Assembly (NCBI GenBank): GCA_002011125.2
Contig: MTMF02000009.1
Coordinates: 1,394,989 to 1,458,988 of the forward strand
DNA length: 64,000 nt
DNA from: Candidatus Hydrothermarchaeum profundi
GTDB taxonomy: Archaea > Hydrothermarchaeota > Hydrothermarchaeia > Hydrothermarchaeales > Hydrothermarchaeaceae
Direction: 5' to 3'
The position numbers and the translations under genes are program-made. Shown one piece after another: positions 8,310-16,998 of this stretch (its first letter is position 1; every line of letters starts with the position of its first letter). The notes below the pieces were generated by a model. It ran no database searches. It worked only from the letters and a program-made list of their open reading frames with translations, and was not told the origin of the DNA.

Positions 8310-9551
8310 GTGAAAGCCGTAATACTCGCAGCAGGTAAAGGCACGAGACTTGAGCCTATAACAGATAATACTCCTAAAGCGATGCTTCCTATAGCAGGAA
8401 AGCCTATCCTAGAGTATATTCTAGAATCGATGAGGGAGGCAGGGATAGGAGAAATCACAATAGTAGTAGGGTATAAAGCGGATAGTATCCGAGACTACTT
8501 TAAAGATGGAGCTAGATTAGGTCTCTCTATCGATTATGTTTTGCAAGAAACTCAGCTAGGAACTGCAGATGCGATACGAAGATGTAAATTTGATGAGGAT
8601 TTTCTAGTTTTAGCAGGGGATGCCATAGTATCAGTGGATGTAATTAAAACTGTTCTTGAAAATCACGATTCAGCGGTTACGCTCGGTGTCAAAAAAGTAG
8701 AGAACCCTGAAGGATATGGGGTCGTAATATTAGAAAATGGAAAAGTTAAAAAAATTGTAGAAAAACCTAAAGAATATATCTCCAATTTAGCGTGTATTGG
8801 TGTAAACTGTTTTTCGCCTGAGATCTTTAATGCGATTGAAAAAACCCCAAAGTCTGAGAGAGGCGAATATGAGATTACAGATTCTATTAAAATTTTAATG
8901 GAAGAAGGTAAAAAAGTTAAAGCCGTTGAAGTTCGTGGAGAATGGCTTGATATTGGTAACCCGTGGAGCTATCTAGATGCAAATAAAAAGATTTTGGGGA
9001 AAAAAGATTTAAAGATCCTAGGTATTGTTGAAGAAAATGTGGTTTTAAAAGGAACCGTGGTTCTCGGGAAGGGCTCTATAATTAAGTCAGGGTCTTATTT
9101 GGAGGGCCCTGTATATATTGGGGAAAACTCTATTATAGGGCCTAATGCTTACCTCAGGAACTATTCTTCTATTGGTTCCAACTGCTATGTAGGGAATAGT
9201 GTTGAAATAAAAAATTCTATAATTATGGACGGCACAAAGGTCCCTCATTTATCATATGTCGGTGATTCAATTATAGGAAAAAACTGCAATTTAGGCGCAG
9301 GGACTTTGGTTGGGAACCTACGTTTAGATAGTAAAAATGTGATGATGCGAATAAAAGGAAAGCTAGTCGATACTGGGAGAAGAAAGTTTGGATGCGTTAT
9401 AGGTGATAATACAAAATTGGGATTAAATGTAATGATCAATTCCGGTAAAAAGATAGGTAACAATTGTATGATTGGGCCAGGTATTATAATATATAGCGAT
9501 ATTCCTAATGGTTCTTTTATTTTAAGTAAACAAGTGATAGAAAAAAGATAA
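8310..9551 (+). CDS. Bifunctional sugar-1-phosphate nucleotidyltransferase/acyltransferase (GlmU-like)
   Basis: The N-terminal half is a nucleotidyltransferase with MKAVILAAGKGTRLEPITDN and the conserved PKAMLPIAGKPILEY. From about residue 245 the protein turns into left-handed beta-helix hexapeptide repeats, as in archaeal GlmU-type enzymes that make UDP-GlcNAc or activate glucose/dTDP sugars. With 413 residues it is close to known archaeal bifunctional forms. The start is GTG 8310, since an upstream ATG is out of frame. It is the last gene of the apgM-phosphohexomutase run and probably supplies activated sugars for the surface glycans encoded at the right of the window. Confidence 0.88.
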   Translation: MKAVILAAGKGTRLEPITDNTPKAMLPIAGKPILEYILESMREAGIGEITIVVGYKADSIRDYFKDGARLGLSIDYVLQETQLGTADAIRRCKFDEDFLVLAGDAIVSVDVIKTVLENHDSAVTLGVKKVENPEGYGVVILENGKVKKIVEKPKEYISNLACIGVNCFSPEIFNAIEKTPKSERGEYEITDSIKILMEEGKKVKAVEVRGEWLDIGNPWSYLDANKKILGKKDLKILGIVEENVVLKGTVVLGKGSIIKSGSYLEGPVYIGENSIIGPNAYLRNYSSIGSNCYVGNSVEIKNSIIMDGTKVPHLSYVGDSIIGKNCNLGAGTLVGNLRLDSKNVMMRIKGKLVDTGRRKFGCVIGDNTKLGLNVMINSGKKIGNNCMIGPGIIIYSDIPNGSFILSKQVIEKR

Positions 9552-9589
9552 ACTCAACGAAGTTTACTCTCGTTACTTTGGATTATGGG

Positions 9590-9891
9590 TATAGGGCGAG
9601 CTGGAGGGCATCTTTCGCCTGCTAGTCAGGTGAGGAAACTCCGCCCATCATTGCGGAACCCGACCTCTCGTAAGAGAGGAGGCCGAGAGGCCTAGCTCTG
9701 GAGCAGAAACGATACATCCCTGCGGTGATGATGATTGCAGAGCATGAAGGTCCGCAGGGCATGGTGAAACGGCCAACTTCGGGGATGCAAGCTCAAACAA
9801 TCGCCAATGAGCATCCGCACGAGGCGAGTGGTAGAGCGCTTAGACGAATGATGCCTTTAACAGAAGGCGGGTTACTCCCAGCACGCCCTAG
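9590..9891 (+). ncRNA. rnpB: RNase P RNA, archaeal type A
   Basis: Catalytic RNA that trims the 5' leader of tRNAs. Conserved blocks are in order: GAGGAAACTCCGCCC (9632-9646; P4 5' strand), GCAGAAACGATACATC (9703-9718), GGTGAAACGGCCAAC (9763-9777), and ACAGAAGGCGGGTTAC (9860-9875; P4 3' strand). P4 pairs CCGCC with GGCGG. P1 is TAGGGCG (9592-9598) with CGCCCTA (9883-9889). A weak TATA-like AGTTTACT at 9561 fits a start near 9590. It is much more GC-rich than its surroundings. A protein subunit of the same enzyme, Rnp1, is encoded at 16998. Confidence 0.95.
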
Positions 9892-9893
9892 GC

Positions 9894-9929
9894 GAGAGGC
9901 ACTTTTCATGTGCCTCTCTCACTTTTTTT
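9894..9929 (+). terminator. Hairpin plus T-run terminator of RNase P RNA
   Basis: GAGAGGCAC (9894-9902) pairs perfectly with GTGCCTCTC (9910-9918) across a 7-nt loop and is followed by seven T residues (9923-9929). It separates rnpB from the convergent gene whose stop is at 9947. Confidence 0.8.
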
Positions 9930-9946
9930 GTCTTGCGGAAAAACCT

Positions 9947-10678
9947 TCATTGCGTTTCAGGTTCTAAATAACTCGTATACTCCTGTAGAAGCTCAGGGTT
10001 TTTCAGCAAATCATCAATAGTTATGTTTTTAAGTTCTGGAGGTAGAGATTCCTCCAATTGTGCTAACTCTTCCTCTGTAATATTTTTTCCAAACTCTTCT
10101 TTAACCCTAGAAATAACTTTTTCATTTTTTATAGCTTCTTGCAAAGTCATCTCAGGATTTTCCTCTATTGAAGCGATAAGTAGTGGTATATTCGGCATAT
10201 TTGGCCCAATTTCAGCTGTTAGTATACCTGAGAAATCTTTAGTCGTTGGAATTGGGATCTTAGGTATCGGTATTGAAACAAGAGGAGTATGCAACTTTCC
10301 ATCTATTTCAATTTTATTGCCGGTAGTTGTCATTTGAAGCAATTCTGAAAGAGTTTTCGTAATTGATATCCTAGCTTCGATAGTTTTTTCTTCCCCTTTA
10401 GCTATGCTAATTTCCTTCATTATCCCAGAGCCTATATATTCTCCGTTAAGGTATATGTTGATGTCTGCAGAGGGTAGAGTAGTGGCTTCTCCGGGGTTAT
10501 ATACTGAAATTAATACATTTAACACTAAAGGGGAGAGAGTAATTGGTTCGATACCTTCTGGATATATTTCCAGCCCCATAACGGGTTTAATAATTGTTAG
10601 GTAAGTGTATCCAATGAACGCAGAGATACCTAATATCACTATTAAAAAGACCACAAGTATTTTTTTACCTAAAGACAT
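9947..10678 (-). CDS. Membrane-anchored LEA14/WHy-domain protein
   Basis: A 243-residue protein with one N-terminal membrane anchor (LVVFLIVILGISAFIGYTYL, residues 9-28), then an extracytoplasmic beta-sandwich resembling the LEA14/WHy fold: PLVLNVLISVYNPGEATTLP and INIYLNGEYIGSG, followed by an alternating strand pattern. The last 80 residues are acidic and helical (EENPEMTLQEAIKNEKV onward). WHy proteins are tied to desiccation and stress in plants, but no function can be assigned here. It appears monocistronic and faces the RNase P RNA terminator. Confidence 0.75.
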   Translation of the reverse strand: MSLGKKILVVFLIVILGISAFIGYTYLTIIKPVMGLEIYPEGIEPITLSPLVLNVLISVYNPGEATTLPSADINIYLNGEYIGSGIMKEISIAKGEEKTIEARISITKTLSELLQMTTTGNKIEIDGKLHTPLVSIPIPKIPIPTTKDFSGILTAEIGPNMPNIPLLIASIEENPEMTLQEAIKNEKVISRVKEEFGKNITEEELAQLEESLPPELKNITIDDLLKNPELLQEYTSYLEPETQ

Positions 10679-10747
10679 TTTATCACCTAACTACAATTAA
10701 GAACTTTTTCATATATTTGTATTAAGGTAAAATATATTCATTTTGTC

Positions 10748-10948
10748 ATGGAAGTATCAGTAAAGATAAGAAGAGAAGAAAAGTCTGTCATATTAGATGA
10801 AGGCTCTACGATAAATGACCTTCTAAAAAAATTAGGCATAAATAGAGAAACGGTGCTAATAAGAAGAAATGGAAAACTCTGTATTGAAGAGGAGGTCCTC
10901 AACGATAGAGATAGCGTGGAGATAATCCCAGCTATCTCCGGGGGGTAA
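10748..10948 (+). CDS. Ubiquitin-like sulfur carrier protein (ThiS/MoaD/SAMP type)
   Basis: A 66-residue beta-grasp protein ending in the diglycine tail SGG, which such proteins use for adenylation and thiocarboxylate formation. Sequence features are TINDLLKKLGINRETVLIR and the C-terminal DSVEIIPAISGG. The tRNA thiolase gene begins 2 nt after its stop, so it is probably the sulfur donor for that enzyme, as TtuB/Urm1 proteins are. Protein conjugation like archaeal SAMPs is also possible. Confidence 0.85.
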   Translation: MEVSVKIRREEKSVILDEGSTINDLLKKLGINRETVLIRRNGKLCIEEEVLNDRDSVEIIPAISGG

Positions 10949-10950
10949 AT

Positions 10951-11838
10951 ATGAGATGTAATAAATGTGGAGGTCGACCTGTCTACTTTCAGAGGTATAG
11001 TGGGCAAAAATTCTGTGAAACCCATTTTAAAGACTATTTCGAATACAAATTCAGGAGAACTATAAAAAAATACCGCATGTTAGAGAGAGATGAAAAAATT
11101 GCCGTAGCTCTTTCTGGCGGTAAAGATAGCATAACGGCTCTATATCTCCTAAATAAGATAGGTGAAAGAATGGGAATTTCCTTATATGCGATAGCAGTAG
11201 ACGAAGGTATAAAGGGATATCGTGAAAAAACCTTAAAAAACGCAGAGAAATTTTGTAAAAAATATAATATTCCTCTACATATTTTATCCTTCAGAGAATA
11301 CTTCGGCAAAACGTTGGACGAAATGCAAAGAGAGAGTATGGGATGTTATAATTGTGGGGTTCTAAGAAGGAGATTGTTAAATGATAAGAGCCGTGAATTA
11401 GGAGCCTCTAAACTAGCTACAGGACACAATTTGGACGATGAAGTTCAAACAATTATGATGAACTATATCCGGGGTGATTTAGAAAGGCTTATTAGACTAC
11501 ATAAATCTGTTGATCATGAGAAATTTGTTAAAAGAATAAAGCCACTATCTGAGCTTCCGGAAAAAGAGGTTGCAGTATATGCAACCTTACAGGGATTTAA
11601 TGCACCTTTGGAGGAATGCCCTTATTCTGCAAATTCTTTCCGAGAAGACATAAAGAAAATTATATATTTCCTTGAAAATGAGAATCCTGGGATAAAATAT
11701 TCGATATTAAGAGGCTATCAAAAGCTTCAACCGTATCTAGAAAACTACTCGCTAAGAGAGATAATGAATTGCAAGATATGTGGAAATCCTTCATCTAGTG
11801 AAATGTGCAAAGCATGCCAGCTAGAGATGTATATGTAA
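10951..11838 (+). CDS. tRNA 2-thiolation enzyme, TtuA/Ncs6 family
   Basis: A PP-loop ATP pyrophosphatase that activates and thiolates a tRNA uridine (s2U34 for Ncs6, s2T54 for TtuA). The 295 residues begin with a zinc finger (Cys3, Cys6, Cys22, His25), followed by PP-loop SGGKDS at 55-60, CYNC (Cys132, Cys135) and Cys223 as probable iron-sulfur ligands, and a C-terminal zinc finger (Cys274, Cys277, Cys286, Cys289). The paired ubiquitin-like gene supports a sulfur relay. The target position cannot be told from sequence. Confidence 0.9.
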   Translation: MRCNKCGGRPVYFQRYSGQKFCETHFKDYFEYKFRRTIKKYRMLERDEKIAVALSGGKDSITALYLLNKIGERMGISLYAIAVDEGIKGYREKTLKNAEKFCKKYNIPLHILSFREYFGKTLDEMQRESMGCYNCGVLRRRLLNDKSRELGASKLATGHNLDDEVQTIMMNYIRGDLERLIRLHKSVDHEKFVKRIKPLSELPEKEVAVYATLQGFNAPLEECPYSANSFREDIKKIIYFLENENPGIKYSILRGYQKLQPYLENYSLREIMNCKICGNPSSSEMCKACQLEMYM

Positions 11839-11850
11839 CTTTCGAAATCC

Positions 11851-11858
11851 TTATATAG
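11851..11858 (+). promoter_or_regulatory. TATA box of the L3-Cbf5 ribosomal operon
   Basis: TTATATAG, preceded by a purine-rich BRE-like stretch, is the only good TATA element before rpl3. Initiation about 26 nt downstream would be near 11880 and leave a leader of about 70 nt. Confidence 0.6.
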
Positions 11859-11906
11859 GAGTAAACAACTGTTGGATGTAAAAGTCCACCTTGGGCGTTC
11901 ATTTTT

Positions 11907-11923
11907 CTTAGACATCGTCTAAG
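11907..11923 (+). promoter_or_regulatory. Hairpin in the leader of rpl3
   Basis: CTTAGAC and GTCTAAG form a perfect 7-bp stem with a 3-nt loop, 27 nt before the rpl3 start and upstream of the Shine-Dalgarno AAGGAG. A weaker TGGA/TCCA stem precedes it at 11873-11888. Its place in the leader of a ribosomal operon makes autoregulation possible, but no known binding site was recognised. Confidence 0.4.
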
Positions 11924-11950
11924 ACATTTAAGAATCAAGGAGTAAGAAAT

Positions 11951-12946
11951 ATGGGAAAACGTGCACATCACCCAAAAAGAGGGTCACTAGGGTATAGCCC
12001 TAGAAAAAGGGCAGTATCACCTATACCCAGGATCAGATCATGGGTAGATGAAGATAGAGTTAGATTGCAAGGTTTTACAGGTTATAAAGCTGGAACAACG
12101 CATGTAATTATGATAGACGACTTCCCTCATAGCCCAACTTATGGGGAAGAAATTAAGGCAGCTGCCACCGTTGTTGAAACTCCTCCTCTCAGGGTGTGCG
12201 GGATAAGAGCTTATAGCTTGGATACAACTGGACTAAAGGTTATATCAGAGGTTTGGGAACCCAAACCTCTTAAACATTTGACAAAAGTTATTAGACTTCC
12301 TAATAAATTTGAGCATAATGCTAGTGATATTGAGAGCGTTTTAGACTCGGTAGATGAGATAAGACTGATTGTCCACACTCAGCCTTGGAATAGCGGAGCC
12401 TCTAGGAAGAAGCCTGAGATAATGGAGTATAAGGTCAGCGGAAATGTCACAGAGGGATATGCATATGCAAAGGAGCACTTAGGCAAAGATATCACAGTTT
12501 CTGAAGTCTTTGAGGAAGGAGAGTATCTTGATGTCATCAGCATTACAAAAGGAAAGGGATTCCAGAGCCCTGTAAAGAGGTGGGGGGTAAAACATCTACC
12601 GCGGAAGACAAGAAAAGGACATAGGACAGCAGGAACTCTGGGACCGTGGCATCCCTCAGCCATGATGTGGACAGTCCCGCAAAGCGGTAGAATGGGTTAT
12701 CACCAGAGGACTGAGTATAATAAAAGAATATTGAAAGTAGGTACCGGGAAGGATGAAATTACGCCTCTTGGAGGATTCTTAGGTTATGGGGTAGTTTCTA
12801 GTAATTATCTTTTGTTACATGGATCCATACCTGGTCCCAGAAACAGGCTCGTAAGATTGAGACCGGCTATTAGGCCTCCTTCAAGAATGCCTGAAGGACC
12901 ACCACAGATATTATATATAAGTAGGGAATCTAAGCAGGGCGTATAA
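11951..12946 (+). CDS. rpl3: 50S ribosomal protein L3 (uL3)
   Basis: The first gene of the long ribosomal operon; 331 residues, normal for archaea. It opens with HHPKRGSLGYSPRKRA and includes KGKGFQSPVKRWGVKHLPRK with the following GHRTAGTLGPWHPSAMMWTV, the loop that reaches the peptidyl transferase centre. AAGGAGT precedes the ATG by 5 nt. rpl4 begins 2 nt after the stop. Confidence 0.97.
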   Translation: MGKRAHHPKRGSLGYSPRKRAVSPIPRIRSWVDEDRVRLQGFTGYKAGTTHVIMIDDFPHSPTYGEEIKAAATVVETPPLRVCGIRAYSLDTTGLKVISEVWEPKPLKHLTKVIRLPNKFEHNASDIESVLDSVDEIRLIVHTQPWNSGASRKKPEIMEYKVSGNVTEGYAYAKEHLGKDITVSEVFEEGEYLDVISITKGKGFQSPVKRWGVKHLPRKTRKGHRTAGTLGPWHPSAMMWTVPQSGRMGYHQRTEYNKRILKVGTGKDEITPLGGFLGYGVVSSNYLLLHGSIPGPRNRLVRLRPAIRPPSRMPEGPPQILYISRESKQGV

Positions 12947-12948
12947 AA

Positions 12949-13725
12949 ATGAAGGTTAATGTCTATTCTATCGATTCTAAAAAGAAGCGCGAGATTGAAT
13001 TGCCCAGCGTTTTTCTAGAGGATATCAGGACAGATATAATTAAAAGAGCGGTTTTAGCGGTGCAGTCTGAAAGATATCAACCTCAAGGAGTTGATCCATT
13101 AGCCGGAAAAAGGACATCTGCAACCTCGTGGGGTCCGGGGCATGGTGTATCAAGAGTACCGAGAGTTAAAGGAAGTAGACATCATGCTGCCGGGCGGGCA
13201 GCTTTTGTGCCTCAAGCAGTTGGAGGCAGAGTAGCGCATCCTCCCGTTGTAGAGAAGAAAATCGTTAAAAAGATTAACTTAAAGGAGAAGAGGAAGGCCT
13301 TGAGGTCTGCTATAGCAGCGACTAAAGAAAGGGAACTAGTTGAAGCGAGAGGACATAAAATTGAAAAATTGCCTGAAATACCTCTAATCGTTGAGGATAA
13401 AATTCAAAGTCTTAAGACTGCTAAAGAGACGAGAGAAGTATTTATAACACTCGGTGTATGGGAGGACATCCTTAGAGCTAAAGAAAGGAAGATAAGAGCT
13501 GGTAAAGGAAAAATGAGGGGGCGGAAGTATAAGACTAAAAAAAGTGCTCTATTAGTGATATCTGAAGATAAAGGAATAAAGAATGGAGCGAGAAATCATC
13601 CCGGAGTTGATGTGGTTACAGTAAATGAACTTAGTGTAGAGCACCTAGCACCAGGTGCTACTCCCGGGAGGCTTACTATATATACAGAGTCTGCACTGAA
13701 GAAAATCGAGGAGAGGTTCAAATGA
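12949..13725 (+). CDS. rpl4: 50S ribosomal protein L4 (uL4)
   Basis: 258 residues. The family's exit-tunnel loop is seen as [20 protein letters not shown] and [20 protein letters not shown]. The C-terminal part has [20 protein letters not shown] and the [19 protein letters not shown] ending. In E. coli the equivalent protein represses its own operon; whether the archaeal one does is unknown. Its last 4 nt overlap rpl23. Confidence 0.97.
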   Translation: MKVNVYSIDSKKKREIELPSVFLEDIRTDIIKRAVLAVQSERYQPQGVDPLAGKRTSATSWGPGHGVSRVPRVKGSRHHAAGRAAFVPQAVGGRVAHPPVVEKKIVKKINLKEKRKALRSAIAATKERELVEARGHKIEKLPEIPLIVEDKIQSLKTAKETREVFITLGVWEDILRAKERKIRAGKGKMRGRKYKTKKSALLVISEDKGIKNGARNHPGVDVVTVNELSVEHLAPGATPGRLTIYTESALKKIEERFK

Positions 13726-13982
13726 AACCCTATGATATATTGATCCACCCGGATGTGACAGAAAAGTCAATGAGCCTTATAGAAAGAGAGAACAAGTTAG
13801 TTTTCGTTGTAGCTAGAAATTCTACAAAAAACCAAATAAAAAGAGCTGTAGAAAGTTTGTATGAGGTTAAAGTGGAAAAAGTAAATACACTAGTAACTCC
13901 AAAAGGTATTAAAAGAGCCTACGTAAAACTAAGACCCGAGTACAAGGCTGAAGAAGTAGCTACAAGGATAGGCGTATTCTAA
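13722..13982 (+). CDS. rpl23: 50S ribosomal protein L23 (uL23)
   Basis: 86 residues, the usual archaeal length. Typical segments are [20 protein letters not shown] and [20 protein letters not shown]. It lies at the tunnel exit, where it is a docking site for SRP and other nascent-chain factors. The start overlaps the rpl4 stop as ATGA. Confidence 0.97.
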   Translation: MKPYDILIHPDVTEKSMSLIERENKLVFVVARNSTKNQIKRAVESLYEVKVEKVNTLVTPKGIKRAYVKLRPEYKAEEVATRIGVF

Positions 13983-13993
13983 GGTGAATAAGA

Positions 13994-14713
13994 ATGGGGA
14001 AAAAAATCATATCGCAAAGACGAGGAAGAGGAACGAGCACGTTTAGAGCACCCTCTCACAGATATAAAGTAAAAGCTTTACACAAGAAATACGATGAAAA
14101 AGAGAAAGAAGGAGTAATTAAAGGAAAAATAGTTGATATTCTTAAGGACCCTGCAAGGACGGCTCCAGTTGCAGAAGTTTTATTAGAGAATAATGAAAAA
14201 ATCAATATATTAGCCGTAGAAGGAATTAAAGTTGGAGACGAGATTTCGTTTGGAGGTGCAGCTGAAATAGTTCAGGGAAATACTCTCCCTCTTGGAAAGA
14301 TTCCTGAAGGAACCCCTGTAAATAATGTGGAAGCTATACCGGGAGACGGAGGAAAATATATTAGATCTTCTGGTGTCTATGGACTCGTTATTGCTCATGA
14401 TGATGGAAGGACAGTAGTTCAAATGCCTTCTGGAGAGTTAAAAACTCTGGATTCCGATTGTAGAGCAACTATAGGGATTGTAGCGGGGGGAGGTAGAAGG
14501 GAAAAACCTATATTAAAAGCAGGAAAGCGGTGGCATATGATAAGATCCAAAGCTAAATATTGGCCTATAGTTAGAAAAGTGGCCATGAACCCTGTAGATC
14601 ACCCTCATGGAGGAGGTTCGAGAAGACCCGGGAAGCCCACTACAGTATCTAGAAATCTACCTCCCGGAGCTAAAGTAGGTCTTATAGCAGCGAAGAGGGC
14701 GGGGAGGAAGTGA
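13994..14713 (+). CDS. rpl2: 50S ribosomal protein L2 (uL2)
   Basis: 239 residues. It begins [20 protein letters not shown], and its C-terminal loop near the peptidyl transferase centre reads [20 protein letters not shown], including the conserved histidines. AAGGTGA precedes the ATG. rps19 follows after 1 nt. Confidence 0.97.
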   Translation: MGKKIISQRRGRGTSTFRAPSHRYKVKALHKKYDEKEKEGVIKGKIVDILKDPARTAPVAEVLLENNEKINILAVEGIKVGDEISFGGAAEIVQGNTLPLGKIPEGTPVNNVEAIPGDGGKYIRSSGVYGLVIAHDDGRTVVQMPSGELKTLDSDCRATIGIVAGGGRREKPILKAGKRWHMIRSKAKYWPIVRKVAMNPVDHPHGGGSRRPGKPTTVSRNLPPGAKVGLIAAKRAGRK

Positions 14714-14714
14714 A

Positions 14715-15107
14715 ATGCCTAAAAAATTCTTATACCGAGGATATGAAATAGAAGAACTTCAAAGAATGTCACTGGCCGAGTTATCTAGGATTTTTCCTGC
14801 TAGGCAGAGAAGGTCTTTAAATCGTGGTTTCACTCCAAGACAAAAAAAGTTACTGGAAAAAATAAGAAAGTTCAAAGAAGGTAAAAAGGTAAGACTAAAA
14901 ACTCATTGTAGAGATATGGTGATTTTACCTGAAATGGTTGGATTGACAATTGAGGTTCATAATGGTAAAGAGTTTCAAAGGGTTGAAATAAAGCCCGAGA
15001 TGATAGGTCATTATTTAGGAGAATTTGCATTGACTAGAAAGAAAGTAGTTCATGGGGCCCCAGGTATGGGCGCCACTAAATCTAGCTTGTATGTTCCCCT
15101 CAAGTAA
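14715..15107 (+). CDS. rps19: 30S ribosomal protein S19 (uS19)
   Basis: 130 residues, as in other archaea, including an N-terminal extension ([19 protein letters not shown]) absent from bacterial S19. The core carries [20 protein letters not shown] and [20 protein letters not shown]. It is in the S10-type gene order between rpl2 and rpl22. Confidence 0.97.
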   Translation: MPKKFLYRGYEIEELQRMSLAELSRIFPARQRRSLNRGFTPRQKKLLEKIRKFKEGKKVRLKTHCRDMVILPEMVGLTIEVHNGKEFQRVEIKPEMIGHYLGEFALTRKKVVHGAPGMGATKSSLYVPLK

Positions 15108-15116
15108 GGTGTATGT

Positions 15117-15578
15117 ATGGGCAGACTTGAATATTCTTATAAGCAAGAGGATGAAAGCAGGATTGCTAAGGCAATGGGAGTAGAGCTTAGGATGTCACCG
15201 AAGTGGTCGGTGGAAACATGCTGGGCTATCCGAGGTAAAAAATTAGAGGATGCTATTGAATTTCTCGAAGACGTTATCCAAATGAGAAGGCCTGTACCTA
15301 TAAAAAAATATAAAAAAGGTTTAGCTCATCGTAGGGGACTCTCTAAAGCGTATGCGGGAAGATACCCAGTTAAAGTAGCTGAAAATATACTTAAAGTCCT
15401 AGAAAGCGCTAGATCTAATGCCGAATATAAAGGATTAGACACAGAGAGGCTTTACATAAAGCATATCTCCGCTTTAAGAGGAAGAGTTATAAGAGGTATT
15501 CTTCCAAGAGCTTTTGGTAGAGCGTCGCCTCATAATACGTTGACAACAAATATTGAAGTGGTACTTGAAGAAAGGTGA
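15117..15578 (+). CDS. rpl22: 50S ribosomal protein L22 (uL22)
   Basis: 153 residues. It begins GRLEYSYKQEDESRIAKAMG and has the tunnel-lining region LRGRVIRGILPRAFGRASPH near the C-terminus. Two ATGs lie 4 nt apart (15113 and 15117); only the second is in frame. Confidence 0.97.
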   Translation: MGRLEYSYKQEDESRIAKAMGVELRMSPKWSVETCWAIRGKKLEDAIEFLEDVIQMRRPVPIKKYKKGLAHRRGLSKAYAGRYPVKVAENILKVLESARSNAEYKGLDTERLYIKHISALRGRVIRGILPRAFGRASPHNTLTTNIEVVLEER

Positions 15579-15582
15579 TTCA

Positions 15583-16488
15583 GTGGCGATAGAACGGAGT
15601 TTTATTCAAGAGAATATTAGAAAATTCGAAGTAAAGGAATTTCTTAAAGAAGAACTTGAAAAAGCGGGATGCGGCGAAATTGACATCCAAAGGACACCTT
15701 TAGGGACGAGAGTAATTATCTATGCTCAGCGTCCAGGACTTGTTATCGGTAGGAAGGGTGCTTCTATTAGGAAGCTAACTAACATATTGAAAAGGAAATA
15801 TAAAATAGATAACCCTCAGATTGAAGTTAATGAACTGGAGATCCCTGAGCTGAATCCTACGGTTATGGCTAAAAATTTGGCATCTGCCATTGAAAGAGGT
15901 ATACATTTTAGAAGAGCGGCATATACGACTTTGCGTAGGATAATGGATGCTGGAGCAAGGGGCGCTGAAATCGAGATTTCTGGGAAGCTAACCGGCGAGA
16001 GAGCGAAATCTTTAAAATTTGTCGATGGATATATAAAGCACTGCGGTGAACCTGCATTTCTTTATACCCGAGAAGGACAAGCTCAGGCAGCTCCTAAGCC
16101 AGGCATCATTGGAGTTAAAGTAAAGATTATGCCTCCGGGGGTAAAACTTCCCGATGAGATAGAGTTTCTTGGAAAAGAAGAGGAGGAAGTTAAGGTAAAA
16201 TCCGCTAAAGAGGAAATCGAGGAGTTAGTTGAGGAAATAGAGAGCGAGCTTGGAGAGGAGGAAGCTCCTAAAAAGAAAATTAAACTAGAGAAATTTAAGA
16301 GAAAGAAAGTGAAAAAGAAGGAAGTAGAAGAAAAAGAAGTTGAAGAAGGGGAAGATTATAGCAGTATGAGTTGGGAAAAACTAAAAGAAGTGGCAAAAAG
16401 AAGAGGCATACCTGTGGCAGGGAAAGGAGTTACTCGACGGAAAATTGAGGAAGAACTTAAAAAGCTTGAGGAAGAGGAGGCTGATTAA
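15583..16488 (+). CDS. rps3: 30S ribosomal protein S3 (uS3) with long C-terminal extension
   Basis: The S3 core (about residues 1-207) has the KH motif VIGRKGASIRKLTNILKRK and the family end MPPGVKLPDEIEF. The start is GTG 15583 (VAIERSFIQENI) after GAAAGGTGA; upstream codons back to 15553 overlap rpl22 and are not conserved. The protein then continues for about 95 residues: an acidic/lysine-rich stretch (208-270) and a compact SMSWEKLKEVAKRRGIPVAG segment with TRRKIEEELKKL (271-298) that resembles a SAP/HeH helix-extended-loop-helix nucleic-acid-binding motif. With 301 residues it is unusually long. Confidence 0.94.
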   Translation: MAIERSFIQENIRKFEVKEFLKEELEKAGCGEIDIQRTPLGTRVIIYAQRPGLVIGRKGASIRKLTNILKRKYKIDNPQIEVNELEIPELNPTVMAKNLASAIERGIHFRRAAYTTLRRIMDAGARGAEIEISGKLTGERAKSLKFVDGYIKHCGEPAFLYTREGQAQAAPKPGIIGVKVKIMPPGVKLPDEIEFLGKEEEEVKVKSAKEEIEELVEEIESELGEEEAPKKKIKLEKFKRKKVKKKEVEEKEVEEGEDYSSMSWEKLKEVAKRRGIPVAGKGVTRRKIEEELKKLEEEEAD

Positions 16489-16491
16489 GAA

Positions 16492-16692
16492 TTGGTAATC
16501 TTAAGGACTGACGAGATTATGGATCTCTCACTTTCGGAGATGGAAGAAAAGATTTCGGAATTAAAAAATGAGTTGCTAAAAGAGAGATCGAAAATAGCAT
16601 CAGGCGGGGTACCTGAAAATCCCGGAAAGATAAAAGAAATAAGGAGGACTATAGCAAGGATTCAGACGTTAAAAAGGCATAAGGAGAAATAA
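16492..16692 (+). CDS. rpl29: 50S ribosomal protein L29 (uL29)
   Basis: 66 residues. The start is TTG 16492 (VILRTDEIMDLSLSEMEEKI), 3 nt after the rps3 stop; an internal ATG at 16519 would drop the conserved ILR..EI segment. The C-terminal KIKEIRRTIARIQTLKRHK is the family's second helix. Confidence 0.93.
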   Translation: MVILRTDEIMDLSLSEMEEKISELKNELLKERSKIASGGVPENPGKIKEIRRTIARIQTLKRHKEK

Positions 16693-16998
16693 ATGGCAGT
16701 TTGTGAGGTTTGTGGGTTACCAAAAGAGCTATGCGTTTGCGAGGCCATTGCCAGAGAAGCCCAAAAAATAAATGTTTATACTACAAGACGGAAATTTGGA
16801 AAATTGATGACAGTGGTTGAAGGAATCAATGAAAAAGACTTTGATTTAAAAGATCTCGTAAAGCAACTTAAGATCGAATGTGCTTGCGGAGGTACCTTCA
16901 AAGACAAAAGAATTGAGTTGCAAGGCGACCACAGAAAGAAAGTGAAAGAAGTCCTAATGAAAATGGGATTTTCTGAGGATCTCATAGAAGTCAGATAA
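16693..16998 (+). CDS. Translation initiation factor aIF1 (SUI1 family)
   Basis: 101 residues with a short N-terminal cysteine cluster ([16 protein letters not shown]) typical of archaeal SUI1 proteins, then the SUI1 fold with [20 protein letters not shown] and [19 protein letters not shown]. It acts with aIF1A and aIF2 in start-codon selection. It lies between rpl29 and rnp1, and its stop overlaps the rnp1 start by 1 nt. Confidence 0.95.
   Translation: MAVCEVCGLPKELCVCEAIAREAQKINVYTTRRKFGKLMTVVEGINEKDFDLKDLVKQLKIECACGGTFKDKRIELQGDHRKKVKEVLMKMGFSEDLIEVR

Noticed and set aside
9725-9967. 80-codon open frame on the + strand
   Set aside because: It lies inside the RNase P RNA and its terminator; composition follows the RNA.
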